A stretch of 64,000 nucleotides of DNA from Chryseotalea sanaruensis (GCF_003990915.1 NZ_BHXQ01000001.1:427402-491401); one strand, 5' to 3'. Shown: positions 18,456 through 27,973, counted from the first letter of the stretch. Program-made: numbers and translations. Notes: generated by a model from the letters alone, not told the origin.

Positions 18456-19670
18456 ATGAATACAAATCGACAAGCTGCTGTAGGTTTTATTTTTATTACG
18501 CTACTGATAGATGTTACAGGCTTAGGCATTATCATTCCTGTTATGCCCAAGCTAATACAAGAACTTACTGGTGGCACAAATAGCGAAGCAGCTAGCTATG
18601 GCGGTTGGCTCATTTCAGCATATGCCATTATGCAATTCTTATTTGCGCCCATTATGGGTGGCTTAAGCGATCGCTATGGCAGAAGACCCGTGTTGCTTGC
18701 ATCGCTCTTCGGGTTTGGTATTGATTATCTTTTTCTGGCTTTAGCACCAACACTGGCGTGGCTTTTTGTGGGACGTATTATAGCAGGCATCATGGGTGCG
18801 AGTTTTACCACTGCAGGAGCCTACATGGCTGATATAAGCACCCCCGAAAAACGGGCCCAGAACTTTGGGATGATCGGTGCAGCTTTTGGTTTAGGTTTTA
18901 TCATCGGGCCTGTTATTGGTGGTTTGTTGGGTGGCATGGGCTCTCGTGTACCCTTTATTGCAGCAGCGGTACTAACATTGATCAATTGGTTATATGGTTA
19001 TTTTATTCTTCCTGAATCTTTAAGCCAGGAGAACAGAAGAGCTTTTGAATGGAAACGAGCAAATCCAATAGGGACACTGAAAAGTTTGTTTCGCTATCCT
19101 GTTATAACTGGTTTGCTTGTTTCTCTATCATTTGTATATATCTCTTCCCATGCAGTACAAAGCAATTGGGCTTATTATACCATCGAAAAATTCAAGTGGA
19201 CGGAAACCATGATTGGTATTTCGTTGGGTGTAGTAGGACTTGTTTTTGCAATTGTGCAAGGTGGACTAATCAGGGTAATTATTCCAAAGTTAGGGCAGGA
19301 GCGGAGCGTGTACGTTGGCTTGGCGTTGTATGCTGCGGGCTTTATATTATATGCGGTTGCAACGCATAGTTGGATGATGTATGCCTTTACAATTGTTTAT
19401 TGCATGGGAGGTATTGCAGGACCGGCTTTGCAAGGTATTATGTCAGGGATAGTGCCGGCAAATGAACAAGGCGAGCTTCAAGGAGGCTTTACTAGTCTGA
19501 TGAGCCTTACTTCAATTTTCGGTCCCTTTATAATGAATGGCTTATTCTCTTATTTTACAGGACCAACAGCACCCTATTACTATCCAGGTGCCGCACTTGT
19601 ATTGGGAGCTGTGCTTACCATGATTAGCGCAATTTTTGCGAGAAGAACACTTAAGAAATCGATGCTGTAA
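18456..19670 (+). CDS. MFS transporter, TetA-like (DHA1) family
   Basis: 404 aa with 12 predicted helices. Helix 1 motif [18 protein letters not shown], motif [15 protein letters not shown] and helix 5 motif [14 protein letters not shown] are the tetracycline/multidrug proton-antiporter signature. It is expected in the inner membrane as an H+-coupled exporter. TetA-like proteins of this length are common in Bacteroidota and many are not tetracycline exporters, so no substrate is claimed. It converges on the OmpA gene with only two bases between the stop codons. Confidence 0.9.
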   Translation: MNTNRQAAVGFIFITLLIDVTGLGIIIPVMPKLIQELTGGTNSEAASYGGWLISAYAIMQFLFAPIMGGLSDRYGRRPVLLASLFGFGIDYLFLALAPTLAWLFVGRIIAGIMGASFTTAGAYMADISTPEKRAQNFGMIGAAFGLGFIIGPVIGGLLGGMGSRVPFIAAAVLTLINWLYGYFILPESLSQENRRAFEWKRANPIGTLKSLFRYPVITGLLVSLSFVYISSHAVQSNWAYYTIEKFKWTETMIGISLGVVGLVFAIVQGGLIRVIIPKLGQERSVYVGLALYAAGFILYAVATHSWMMYAFTIVYCMGGIAGPALQGIMSGIVPANEQGELQGGFTSLMSLTSIFGPFIMNGLFSYFTGPTAPYYYPGAALVLGAVLTMISAIFARRTLKKSML

Positions 19671-19672
19671 AT

Positions 19673-21808
19673 TTAGTTTTTAAGTACTTTGAATTCTACC
19701 CTGCGGTTTAATTCTCGTCCTTCTTCTTCGTCATCATTGCTGGCTAATGGTCTTGATTTACCATAACCCACAGCAGTAATTCTTCTGGAATCTACACCCT
19801 TCTTCACTAAGTAATCTTTCACGGCTTCTGCTCTTCTTTTTGAGAGACGCATGTTCACTTCTTTAGATCCATAATAGTCAGTGTGGCCGCCAATCTCAAC
19901 AGTGAGGTTGGTGTTTTGCTGCATCATGCTCAGTAACTTATTCAATTCAGGATAAGCCTCAGTAGTGAAAGTAGCTTTATCAAAGTCAAAGTAAATATTA
20001 CGAAGTATGGATACTGAGCCAACCTGCAGTTTTCGCATATTAACAGTGCGGCTAATGCTCTTCGGATTAGCAGATGCACCATCTAACTTAACATTTATGT
20101 TTTGGAAAGAGTATCCTTCAACTTCTACAGCCAAACGATAGTCTCTAGTTTGTGCAGCACTGATGGAGAAAATGTATTCTCCAGGTCCATTGCTCTTCAT
20201 AGGCACAATAATGTTGTCTCTTAACCCTTTCAATGAAATCCTTGCCTCAAGGGCGTCATTAGTGGTGGCATCAGCAACCTTAACAGTGAACGTAGACGGT
20301 AATACTTGTTTAACTGGCTCCTTAACAGGTTCCTTAATCGGTTCTTTTACAGGTTCCGTTACCATGACTACCGGCTCCTCTTTTACGGGTTCCTTTACCG
20401 GTTCAGTGACAACCGCCACTGCTACCGTATCTTTTTTAGGAGGATCAACTTTAGGAGGTTCAGGTTTTTTAGTTTCTGCTACTGTTGGCTCAGGGTCAGT
20501 AATCATATAAATGTCAGTGTACCCAATACCATCTTCCCTTACCGATGAATAATAGGCTCGCTTACCATCCTTACTTCGCACATAGAAAACATCATCATCA
20601 GGTGTATTGATGGGATAGCCGAGGTTTTCTGGTTCAGACCATTCTTCAACATTACCCTTTACTGTAAGTGTAGATTTAAAAATATCGTATCCACCCATGC
20701 CTTTACGACCTTCAGTACTAAAGTACAGTGTTGTCTGATCGTAATCTATAAAGGGACTAGTATCATCGGCAGTGCTATTAATTTTGGGACCAAGGTTTTT
20801 TGTATTACTCCACTCGCCTTTCTCATTTTTGGTGGCTTTGTAAATGTCCAAGCCTCCATAACCTCCAGGTCTTCTGCTGGAAAAATAAAGCGTTTTCTCA
20901 TCCCTCGAAATTGAAACAGAATTCTCTTCGTAACTTGAATTTATAGTTCCTGGCAAGGGTTCCGGTGGCATCCATTGCCCATTAATACGTTCTGAGGCAT
21001 AAATATCTCCAGCATTATCATCGTTATAGATAAAAAGTGTATTACCATCTGAAGAAAGCGCAAGATTTGAGTCATGGTAAGGGGTGTTTACCTGGCTACC
21101 AATATTTTTTGCTCTAGTCCAAGTATTACCAGATTTAGTAGCAATAAAAATATCTTCATATGGTTTGTTATCCTCAAACACATCCTGATTTATGTTGTCG
21201 TCTTTCCTTCTGGAGGTGAATACAATCTCGTCTTCGTCTTCATTTAATACGGGCGCATAATCTTCGTATTCTGAGTTGATTTGATTACCAATATTAATAA
21301 TGGAGAATTTGCCAGGATTATTAATAAACTCTTTTCCGTTTTGACATTCGAAAATTCTCCTTTCAACCTCTGCGGGCAATACCCGATCTTTACCTTGATA
21401 ATTGGGTTTGCTTTTCAGTTTGTTCTGATAACGAGTATAGAAGTCAATAGCTTTATCAAATTCTTCTCCGTATTGATAGCTTTGTCCTATCCAGTATTCA
21501 AGTGCAAAATTATAAGCAGGATCGCGTTGATAAACCCTTAGGAAATACTTTACTGCTAAAGATTTGCCAATGGTTTTTAGTCTGAGCTCACCTGCAGAAA
21601 AATTTGCCTTTAGGTTATTGGGATCATAATTGGCTGCAATTTCCATCTGATCTCTTGCATCGTCTGCAGCGAGATTTGCTTCCAGTATCATCTCAGCTTG
21701 TAACTGGTATTCCTTTGATAAGGCTACACTGTCCTGATCCTGAGCACTTACTTGAGCGAAAAGACCTAGTGAAGCAGCTAAAAAAATAATACTCCTTAGT
21801 TGGGGCAT
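19673..21808 (-). CDS. OmpA-family protein with TPR, PD40, CRD and OmpA domains (PorE-like layout)
   Basis: 711 aa. Domain order: signal peptide (to about residue 22), TPR-like helices (about 25-130), four PD40/WD40-like beta-propeller repeats at about 170-420 (LYFSSRRPGGYGGLDIYKAT, DGKRAYYSSVREDG), a Pro-Lys-Glu-Val repeat linker (about 435-505), a carboxypeptidase-regulatory-like domain (about 505-590) and OmpA C-terminal domain (about 605-711) with GGHTDYYGS and LSKRRAEAVKDYL, which binds peptidoglycan. The same order is known for PorE of the type IX secretion system, but PorE is a lipoprotein and no lipobox is seen here. A structural link between outer membrane and cell wall is likely; a T9SS role is inference. 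Confidence 0.88.
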   Translation of the reverse strand: MPQLRSIIFLAASLGLFAQVSAQDQDSVALSKEYQLQAEMILEANLAADDARDQMEIAANYDPNNLKANFSAGELRLKTIGKSLAVKYFLRVYQRDPAYNFALEYWIGQSYQYGEEFDKAIDFYTRYQNKLKSKPNYQGKDRVLPAEVERRIFECQNGKEFINNPGKFSIINIGNQINSEYEDYAPVLNEDEDEIVFTSRRKDDNINQDVFEDNKPYEDIFIATKSGNTWTRAKNIGSQVNTPYHDSNLALSSDGNTLFIYNDDNAGDIYASERINGQWMPPEPLPGTINSSYEENSVSISRDEKTLYFSSRRPGGYGGLDIYKATKNEKGEWSNTKNLGPKINSTADDTSPFIDYDQTTLYFSTEGRKGMGGYDIFKSTLTVKGNVEEWSEPENLGYPINTPDDDVFYVRSKDGKRAYYSSVREDGIGYTDIYMITDPEPTVAETKKPEPPKVDPPKKDTVAVAVVTEPVKEPVKEEPVVMVTEPVKEPIKEPVKEPVKQVLPSTFTVKVADATTNDALEARISLKGLRDNIIVPMKSNGPGEYIFSISAAQTRDYRLAVEVEGYSFQNINVKLDGASANPKSISRTVNMRKLQVGSVSILRNIYFDFDKATFTTEAYPELNKLLSMMQQNTNLTVEIGGHTDYYGSKEVNMRLSKRRAEAVKDYLVKKGVDSRRITAVGYGKSRPLASNDDEEEGRELNRRVEFKVLKN

Positions 21809-21967
21809 CGCTTAAAAAATTTAATTGCTCTTAAAAATATCACTTTTTAACGTTTCTGAGCACACTAAGGTAGAAAAAACTCCTAACTTTCAAAGCTTTT
21901 TAATATTCGTAAAGAGTCAATTGTTATACAATTAGGATTTTATGGTGCAAGTAATACTTTAAGTGTG

Positions 21968-22576
21968 ATGGAGATTCTACAAGCGACTTTTATTTCAAGT
22001 GTGGCCGACCTAGCAAAATGCCCCCCACCAGATAAGCCTGAATTTGCTTTTATAGGCCGCTCCAATGTGGGTAAATCTTCGCTGATTAATATGTTGGCTA
22101 ATCGCAAACAGTTGGCAAAGACCTCTAATAAGCCTGGTAAGACACAGACAATCAACCACTTTATCATCAACGATATTTGGTATTTAGTTGATTTACCCGG
22201 CTATGGTTACGCCAGTGTGAGTAAGAGCCTCAAAGCAGGTTTTGGAAAAATCATCGATAACTATGTGTTAAAGCGCGAAAACCTCGATTGCCTTTTTGTA
22301 CTTCTTGATGCTAGATTAGAGCCCCAAAAAATTGATCTTAGTTTTTTGGAGTGGGCAGGTACTGCAGGTGTTCCTATTGCCCTTATTTTTACCAAAAGCG
22401 ATAAGCTATCTGCTAATGAGCTTTCCAAAACCATGAAACGCTTTAAAGATGTGCTAACACAATATTGGGAAGAGGTACCCCCAAGTTTTATTACATCAGC
22501 AGAAACCAAAAGAGGGCAGGCAGAAGTGCTAAACTTCATTGATGAAGTAATCCGCAATTCTCAGGAAAATAAATAG
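21968..22576 (+). CDS. engB: Ribosome biogenesis GTPase EngB/YsxC
   Basis: 202 aa from the ATG at 21968 (a GTG directly upstream is an alternative). G1 GRSNVGKSS, G2 region GKTQTIN, G3 DLPGYGYA and G4 TKSDKL are all present, with the extra KPGKTQTINHF stretch specific to EngB. It is an essential GTPase in assembly of the large ribosomal subunit. It is divergent from the OmpA gene and followed after 25 bases by the DUF5606 gene, with which it may form an operon. Confidence 0.96.
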   Translation: MEILQATFISSVADLAKCPPPDKPEFAFIGRSNVGKSSLINMLANRKQLAKTSNKPGKTQTINHFIINDIWYLVDLPGYGYASVSKSLKAGFGKIIDNYVLKRENLDCLFVLLDARLEPQKIDLSFLEWAGTAGVPIALIFTKSDKLSANELSKTMKRFKDVLTQYWEEVPPSFITSAETKRGQAEVLNFIDEVIRNSQENK

Positions 22577-22581
22577 CTTTG
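22574..22581 (+). promoter_or_regulatory. Candidate -7 element for the DUF5606 gene
   Basis: TAGCTTTG fits TAnnTTTG and overlaps the engB stop codon, 20 bases before the DUF5606 ATG. The -33 element is not clear, so this is a weak call. Confidence 0.35.
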
Positions 22582-22601
22582 CCCGCTAATTTAAATTTGA
22601 T

Positions 22602-23021
22602 ATGACACTTTCAGAAATAGCCACCATTACTGGTAAAAGCACATTGTACAAGGTTTTAAAACCTGGCAAGGCAGGCGTAATACTTGAATCTTTAGACGAT
22701 ACAAAGACAAAAATTATGGCTAATGCTAGTCATCGTTTGTCTGTGCTCAGTGAAATTTCTATTTACACGACTACAAAAGAAGGTACTATTCCTTTGGAAG
22801 ATGTGCTAAAGAAAATAAATAAAGAATACGGAGCAGACTTAGGTTTAGATGCTGATGCAGCAAATAACGAACTGAAAGCTTTCCTAAAATCTGTTGTACC
22901 CGACTATGACGAAAGCCGTGTTTATGTTTCGGATATGAAGAAGCTTGTACGTTGGTACGGTGTTTTGTTAAAACACGTACCTGAAATATTCGAAGAAAAG
23001 GAAGAGAAGAAGGAAGATTAA
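22602..23021 (+). CDS. DUF5606 family protein
   Basis: 139 aa, cytoplasmic. It starts with MTLSEIATITGKSTLYKVL and GVILESLDD, has a basic helix-strand core and ends in an acidic, lysine-rich tail (EIFEEKEEKKED). This matches DUF5606, a conserved Bacteroidota family of unknown function often found near housekeeping genes. The stretch LVRWYGVLLKHVPEIF is the most conserved-looking part. Its place behind engB suggests a link to translation or growth, but this is only context. Confidence 0.8.
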   Translation: MTLSEIATITGKSTLYKVLKPGKAGVILESLDDTKTKIMANASHRLSVLSEISIYTTTKEGTIPLEDVLKKINKEYGADLGLDADAANNELKAFLKSVVPDYDESRVYVSDMKKLVRWYGVLLKHVPEIFEEKEEKKED

Positions 23022-23022
23022 T

Positions 23023-23056
23023 CAATTTCAAATTTCAAATCTGAAATTTGAAATTG
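23023..23056. terminator. Bidirectional hairpin terminator
   Basis: CAATTTCAAATTTCA (23023-23037) and its perfect complement TGAAATTTGAAATTG (23042-23056) form a 15 bp AT-rich stem over a four-base loop, exactly filling the gap between the convergent DUF5606 and fbp genes. Confidence 0.7.
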
Positions 23057-24085
23057 TTAAAGAAGTGACTCAGCTTTTTCTACCATCTCTTTAGAACCTA
23101 CATAGAAAGGAACCCGCTGGTGCAAACTGGTGGGTTCTATATCTAAAATCCTATTCTTTCCATCAGTAGCCTTACCGCCCGATTGCTCGGCTATAAAAGC
23201 AAGTGCATTGCATTCGTACATTAAACGCAATTTACCGTTACTATCTTTTGCAGTAGAAGGATAAATGTAAATACCTCCCTTTAACATATTTCTGTGAAAG
23301 TCTGCAACTAATGATCCAATATAGCGGGCGGTGTATTTTTGATCTTTGCAGTATTGAACATACTTTTTCACACCTTCACTAAAAGAATTCGCAGAACCTT
23401 CATTGATAGAGTATATCCTTCCATCTTCAGGCATGATTAATCTTTCTTTGGATAAAAAGTACTCACCCAGGCTTGGCTCATGCGTAAAACAATTCACACC
23501 ATGTCCTGTGGTGTAAACCAACATAGTACTGGACCCGTAAAGTATATAACCGGCTGCTACCTGTTCGCTGCCTTTTTGTAGAATATCTGCTTCTGTTATC
23601 GGAGTACCAATCGGGCTCTTTCTTCTGTACACTGAAAAAATGGTTCCGATAGAAACGTTAACATCAATATTGGAAGAACCATCCAATGGATCAATAGCGA
23701 TTACATATTTACCATTATTATTAAGATCGGTAAAGCTTTCTTCTTCTTCTGAAATCAGTGCACAAACTTCTCCGCCTTTTGCTAAAGCCCTTGTAAAACG
23801 AATATTGGCCAATACATCAAGCTTTTGCTGATCATCACCAGTATTGTTTTGTGAACCAGCACCTCCCATAATATCTATAAGGCCTGCTTTATTGATTTCG
23901 CGGTTTACCACTTTTGATGCAAGGGCGATGTCTCTGAGTAACTGCGATAGCTCCCCACTGGCATAGGCGAATTCATCCTGATTATTCTTGATAAAGCGAT
24001 CAAGGGCAATTCCGATCGATTGGGCGATGCGTGAACTCTCCATTCTTGGTGAGTTTGCTTTAAACGTAGTACTTTGCGTGCTCAT
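23057..24085 (-). CDS. fbp: Class I fructose-1,6-bisphosphatase
   Basis: 342 aa from the ATG at 24085; a TTG 12 bases further out overlaps the promoter and is rejected. Metal-site motifs of class I FBPase are present: ISEEEES and the signature [20 protein letters not shown]. The sugar-phosphate region includes [18 protein letters not shown] and the C-terminal helix. It dephosphorylates fructose-1,6-bisphosphate to fructose-6-phosphate, the committed gluconeogenic step. It is single and divergent from the aspartate kinase gene. Confidence 0.96.
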   Translation of the reverse strand: MSTQSTTFKANSPRMESSRIAQSIGIALDRFIKNNQDEFAYASGELSQLLRDIALASKVVNREINKAGLIDIMGGAGSQNNTGDDQQKLDVLANIRFTRALAKGGEVCALISEEEESFTDLNNNGKYVIAIDPLDGSSNIDVNVSIGTIFSVYRRKSPIGTPITEADILQKGSEQVAAGYILYGSSTMLVYTTGHGVNCFTHEPSLGEYFLSKERLIMPEDGRIYSINEGSANSFSEGVKKYVQYCKDQKYTARYIGSLVADFHRNMLKGGIYIYPSTAKDSNGKLRLMYECNALAFIAEQSGGKATDGKNRILDIEPTSLHQRVPFYVGSKEMVEKAESLL

Positions 24086-24094
24086 ATTAGTTGA

Positions 24095-24124
24095 CAAAGA
24101 TAGATCGCAAACGTTTTAGTACAA
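24095..24124 (-). promoter_or_regulatory. Promoter of fbp, Bacteroidota type
   Basis: Read on the minus strand, TTG at 24124-24122 is followed after 19 bases by TATCTTTG at 24102-24095. This matches the Bacteroidota -33 TTG/TTTG and -7 TAnnTTTG pair. The -7 element ends nine bases before the fbp ATG at 24085, so the leader must be very short, and the further TTG start lies inside the -7 element. Confidence 0.65.
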
Positions 24125-24128
24125 TCAA

Positions 24129-25370
24129 ATGAGGGTTTTTAAGTTTGGCGGAGCTTCTGTTAAGAATGCTCCTGCCGTTGTTAACACAGCTTCCATTATT
24201 CATGCCAATGTTAATGGGCCATTAATGGTAGTAGTATCAGCTATGGGTAAGACTACCAATGCTTTAGAACTAATTGTTAATGCGATACTAAGTAAACAAG
24301 ATTATAAAAACGAACTACAGCGTCTTAAAGATTACCATTTAAATATTACTAATGAGCTTTTTAAGGCTGAACATCCTATCCATAAAGAGATAATTACTGT
24401 ATTTGACTCAATTGATGACCTTAGTATTAAATCATTTTCGGAAGATCAGCTCTACGATCAGGTAGTGTCATTGGGGGAAATTTTATCTACACTTATCGTT
24501 GCTGCTTATGTTAACCAAAATGGTGACAAGTGCACATGGTTGGATGCCAGAGAATTCATTAAAACAGATTCGAATTATCGGGAAAGCAAAGTGGATTGGG
24601 ATAGCAGTAAACTGGCCATGACAAGTATCAATTTTGAAGTTGTCAAATGCTATGTAACACAAGGCTTCATTGGCAGATCCACTGATGGATTAACCACTAC
24701 TTTAGGCAGGGAGGGATCAGATTTTACGGCAGCTATTTTTGCTTCCTGTTTAGATGCAACGTCAGTAACTATTTGGAAAGATGTTCCCGGTGTTATGAAT
24801 GCCGATCCTAAGCGTTTACCGGCTGCCATCGTTTTTGAAGAATTGCCATTTAAGGAGGCTGCCGAAATGACTTATTATGGCGCTTCTGTTATTCACCCAA
24901 AAACTATTAAGCCACTTGCGAATGCCGGAATACCTTTATTGGTTAAAAACTTCGACAATCCTAAACTGCCGGGCACACGTATCCATGAATGCAATGTAGA
25001 TGATTTACCACCATTGATTGTCTTTAAAGATAACCAGTGCCTAATCTCTTGTAAAGTAGTCGATTATACATTTATAGATGAAGCACAGCTAGGTATTATC
25101 TTTAAAGCACTTGCTGAGTTAAGTATTAAAATAAACCTGATGCAGAACTCAGCTATTTCATTTTCATTTTGTGTAGATTTTAGAGAGAATAAAATATTGA
25201 AATTGATTGAGAGCCTGCAGCATCACTTCGAAGTTTATTATAATACAGGATTAACCCTGATTACCATAAAAAATTACGATGAAAAAACTTTTGATTTCTA
25301 CAGAAAGCAGAAGGGAGTAATGCTGGAACAATCTTCGCGATCTACTTTACAGGTTTTAATTAAAGCTTAA
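24129..25370 (+). CDS. Aspartate kinase
   Basis: 413 aa, monofunctional. The N-terminal catalytic domain has KFGGASV at residues 4-10, TTTLGREGSDFTAA and the conserved VWKDV-like stretch IWKDVPGVMNADP. The C-terminal part (about 300-413) has the beta-alpha-beta pattern of ACT regulatory domains. It phosphorylates aspartate at the entry to Lys, Thr, Met and diaminopimelate synthesis, probably with feedback control through the ACT region. The end overlaps the convergent phosphatase gene by 11 bp. Confidence 0.93.
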   Translation: MRVFKFGGASVKNAPAVVNTASIIHANVNGPLMVVVSAMGKTTNALELIVNAILSKQDYKNELQRLKDYHLNITNELFKAEHPIHKEIITVFDSIDDLSIKSFSEDQLYDQVVSLGEILSTLIVAAYVNQNGDKCTWLDAREFIKTDSNYRESKVDWDSSKLAMTSINFEVVKCYVTQGFIGRSTDGLTTTLGREGSDFTAAIFASCLDATSVTIWKDVPGVMNADPKRLPAAIVFEELPFKEAAEMTYYGASVIHPKTIKPLANAGIPLLVKNFDNPKLPGTRIHECNVDDLPPLIVFKDNQCLISCKVVDYTFIDEAQLGIIFKALAELSIKINLMQNSAISFSFCVDFRENKILKLIESLQHHFEVYYNTGLTLITIKNYDEKTFDFYRKQKGVMLEQSSRSTLQVLIKA

Positions 25371-25848
25371 GTTCATTTTGGAGTTGAATAACGAGTTGTT
25401 CGTTGGCTCTCTCTAGTATATCAAATACATTTTGAAAATCTTGTTCCTCTCCATAGTAAGGATCAGGCACTTCCTCAGCATCAGCCATAGGATCGTATCC
25501 ACGCATTAGTTTTATTTTATCACTATGCTTGTATGCATTGGGCAAACGATGGATGTTGCGTAGATTGCTATCATCCATGGCTAATATTAAATCGAATTGC
25601 TCAAGGTCAGTGTGGTGGAGTTGTCTTCCAAGGTGATCGATATTAACACCATTTTTATGTGCGTTGCTAATGGTGCGTGGATCAGGCGTTTTACCAACAT
25701 GATAGTTAGCTGTTCCACAAGAGGCTACATGAAAATATTTTGTTAATCCCTTCTCTTCAATCTTTTTCTTGAAGATAGCTTCTGCCAGTGGTGAGCGACA
25801 GATGTTGCCAAGACAAACAAATAACACTTTTGTAGTAGAGGAGTCCAT
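25360..25848 (-). CDS. Low-molecular-weight protein tyrosine phosphatase
   Basis: 162 aa from the ATG at 25848 (a TTG at 25857 is less likely). The P-loop CLGNICRSP near the N-terminus supplies the nucleophile Cys and the Arg. The general acid lies in VPDPYYGEEQDF, the usual DPY motif. Length and motifs are those of cytoplasmic LMW-PTPs. In bacteria these often act on tyrosine kinases for polysaccharide export or on arsenate-like targets; no such partner gene is adjacent, so the substrate is open. Confidence 0.94.
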   Translation of the reverse strand: MDSSTTKVLFVCLGNICRSPLAEAIFKKKIEEKGLTKYFHVASCGTANYHVGKTPDPRTISNAHKNGVNIDHLGRQLHHTDLEQFDLILAMDDSNLRNIHRLPNAYKHSDKIKLMRGYDPMADAEEVPDPYYGEEQDFQNVFDILERANEQLVIQLQNELKL

Positions 25849-25929
25849 AATGCTCAAAAATAGGACTATGGGTTACTCAAGGCAACTTTCTTGTATTAAA
25901 AGCATAAGCAAAACGATCACCTTTTTTTG

Positions 25930-25966
25930 AAAAGCCCCAACTAGAAAGACGGGGCTTTTCGCTTTT
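25930..25966 (+). terminator. Rho-independent terminator in a divergent intergenic region
   Basis: AAAAGCCCC (25930-25938) pairs perfectly with GGGGCTTTT (25951-25959), followed by CGC and a run of six T. It lies between two genes that are transcribed away from each other, so neither of them needs it. It implies a short plus-strand transcript from about 25860, or a relict of a lost gene. On the minus strand it is preceded by seven A, so it could also act in the other direction. Confidence 0.75.
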
Positions 25967-26011
25967 TTATACTCTTTGGTTGACGTAAGTTAGCGGAATA
26001 AATCGACCATC

Positions 26012-26785
26012 ATGGAATTCATCAAGCTTACTGAACAGTTCGAAAAGCATGTCGCACTGATTGAATTAAACAGGCCCAAAGAGCTGAACGCACTTAACCT
26101 GCAATTGATGCAAGAACTAAGGGATACGCTAAAGCAATTAGATAACAATACCGAAGTAAGAGCGATTATCATTACTGGAAATGAACAGGCCTTTGCCGCG
26201 GGGGCAGATATTAAGCAAATGGCTAATAAGACTGCAATTGATATGCTATTAATAGATCAGTTTAGCACTTGGGATCAGATCAGAAAAACTAGAAAACCAA
26301 TTATTGCGGCAGTTTCTGGTTTTGCCTTGGGTGGTGGATGTGAACTTGCCATGACCTGCGATATGATTATTGCATCGGAAACCGCGAAATTCGGACAGCC
26401 AGAAATTAAAATAGGGGTAATGCCCGGAGCTGGAGGCACGCAACGTCTTACAAAGGCCATTGGCAAAGCAAAGGCCATGGAACTTGTATTAACAGGCAGG
26501 TTTTTATCAGCTGAGGAGGCTAAAAGCTACGGGTTGGTTAATAAGGTTGTGCCTGTTGAAATGTATATGTTTGAAGCCACTCAATTAGCAAAAGAGATTG
26601 CAGCGATGTCGCCAATAGCCACTATGTTGGCCAAGGAAGCAGTGAACAGATCGTTTGAGACTTTTTTAGATGAAGGTTTGCACTTTGAACGGAAGAACTT
26701 TTACCTGGCGTTTGCTTCAGAAGATCAGAAGGAAGGTATGGCAGCTTTTGTGGAAAAACGGAAGCCAGACTTTAAAGGAAAATAG
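26012..26785 (+). CDS. Enoyl-CoA hydratase/isomerase (crotonase family)
   Basis: 257 aa, the standard crotonase length. Motifs: LNRPKELNALN at the start, the oxyanion-hole strand FAAGADIKQM, and the catalytic region GFALGGGCELAMTCDM followed by FGQPEIKIGVMPGAGGTQRL. Both glutamates used by hydratases (in GGCELA and QPEI) are present, supporting hydratase activity. It hydrates 2-enoyl-CoA in fatty-acid or amino-acid breakdown. The gene is single and closed by a terminator. Confidence 0.93.
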   Translation: MEFIKLTEQFEKHVALIELNRPKELNALNLQLMQELRDTLKQLDNNTEVRAIIITGNEQAFAAGADIKQMANKTAIDMLLIDQFSTWDQIRKTRKPIIAAVSGFALGGGCELAMTCDMIIASETAKFGQPEIKIGVMPGAGGTQRLTKAIGKAKAMELVLTGRFLSAEEAKSYGLVNKVVPVEMYMFEATQLAKEIAAMSPIATMLAKEAVNRSFETFLDEGLHFERKNFYLAFASEDQKEGMAAFVEKRKPDFKGK

Positions 26786-26792
26786 AAATAAA

Positions 26793-26828
26793 AAAAGAGA
26801 CTGTGCTTGTTAACACAGTCTCTTTTTT
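26793..26828. terminator. Strong bidirectional terminator
   Basis: AAAAGAGACTGTG (26793-26805) and CACAGTCTCTTTT (26814-26826) form a perfect 13 bp stem flanked by A-runs and T-runs. It lies between the convergent enoyl-CoA hydratase and DUF6588 genes and can serve both. Confidence 0.92.
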
Positions 26829-26845
26829 GTTAATAAGATTTTTAT

Positions 26846-27874
26846 CTATCGCACAGAAAGACCTAAGCCTACAGTTAGTGTGCTATACTTTTGTAAAGTG
26901 TAATCAGCATGGATTGTTAAAATCAAGAGTTTCAATCTTAAACCGGCAGTCATACGTGGACTTACTACTTTTTCTTCAACACTTACAGGGTCTTTAGTTT
27001 CAGTAGAACCATTGCCATCAAGATCGTATTGTCCTTTTACACTTAGTGAAGAAGTACCAGTTCCAAAGCCAATAGCGGCATAGGGGGTTAATACTGATAT
27101 TTTTTTAGAAATGATAGCCTGCACACTGGTTCCCTGCACTGTAAATTCTCCTCTTTGTGAACCGTCATCGTTAAAGGCAACGCCAATATCCATTTTAGAA
27201 TAAGCAATCATCGCAGATAAATCAAAAGGCAACATTTTAATGCCTGGAATGTGTTGTTTAATATCATGCAAAACACCAAAGCCTATCATTTTTATCTGAC
27301 CATCACCAAAATCAATCTCTGGAGTCCAACGTACTTTTAATTCAAAACCTTTTGGAAGACCAATACCTGCATTAAATACTGGAACCGGAACACGACCATT
27401 TAAGTAGTCATCAAAAACATCAGTTCCTTGCGGTCCGTCAAAGTTGGTTCCAGGGATAGGAACATCAGTATTCGGATCTTTTGATGCATAGGTAGGCGCA
27501 GCGGCTTTACCAAAAATTGTAGGGACACTACCCGTTCCTGTAGCTGCTCCACCGCTAGTAGTTCCTGTTAAATAGATATTATTCAATCTACTATTGTCTA
27601 CAGTGTAGGTTCTGTCAGCACCCGGTATAGTAACCATAGCTGCAGAAAGGGTGAAGTCAATTCCGCCAATTTTATGAGGTTTGGCTGTATTGTACCAGCC
27701 CTGATTAATACCGGCTGCGTAGGTGCGTAGGAAAGGACTGATATAACCTTCTGCCAGGTATTTGGCATCAGCTTGTGAACCTCTTAAAAGTTCACCAAGG
27801 TCTCCCTGAGCAAAGCCAGTTTGAGCGCCTGCCATCATTACTGAAAGGGCAAGTATTTTTGCGATAGGTTTCAT
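26846..27874 (-). CDS. DUF6588 family outer-membrane-type protein
   Basis: 342 aa from the ATG at 27874; a further in-frame Met at 27931 would add a hydrophobic stretch in front of the true signal peptide (MKPIAKILALSVMMAGAQTGFAQ) and is rejected. The mature part begins LGELLRGSQADAKYLAEGYISP and is rich in alternating beta-strands with a C-terminal aromatic or arginine ending (LTVGLGLSVR), as in beta-barrels. This matches DUF6588, a Bacteroidota family of unknown function. It is probably in the outer membrane. Confidence 0.75.
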   Translation of the reverse strand: MKPIAKILALSVMMAGAQTGFAQGDLGELLRGSQADAKYLAEGYISPFLRTYAAGINQGWYNTAKPHKIGGIDFTLSAAMVTIPGADRTYTVDNSRLNNIYLTGTTSGGAATGTGSVPTIFGKAAAPTYASKDPNTDVPIPGTNFDGPQGTDVFDDYLNGRVPVPVFNAGIGLPKGFELKVRWTPEIDFGDGQIKMIGFGVLHDIKQHIPGIKMLPFDLSAMIAYSKMDIGVAFNDDGSQRGEFTVQGTSVQAIISKKISVLTPYAAIGFGTGTSSLSVKGQYDLDGNGSTETKDPVSVEEKVVSPRMTAGLRLKLLILTIHADYTLQKYSTLTVGLGLSVR

Positions 27875-27961
27875 TCTTTTTTGTTTAAGGTATGAAATAA
27901 CTAATAAAAACGATAGCAACATCAGAATCAATAAAAAAAGTAGTAGACAAAGTCCTTTTTC

Positions 27962-27969
27962 TATTTTTG
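27962..27969 (+). promoter_or_regulatory. Candidate -7 element close to the Kdo transferase start
   Basis: TATTTTTG fits TAnnTTTG and ends only four bases before the ATG at 27974. If real, the mRNA begins at or next to the start codon. No matching -33 element was identified. Confidence 0.4.
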
Positions 27970-27973
27970 CAGC

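Noticed and set aside
18456..19670. Tetracycline resistance gene
   Set aside because: The motifs show only a DHA1/TetA-like MFS exporter; many chromosomal Bacteroidota members have no such activity, and nothing mobile surrounds it.
20163..20548. Thr/Gly/Ser- and Phe/Arg-rich plus-strand frames suggesting a repeat protein or minisatellite
   Set aside because: They mirror the Pro-Lys-Glu-Val linker of the OmpA-family protein on the minus strand; the repetition is explained by that linker.
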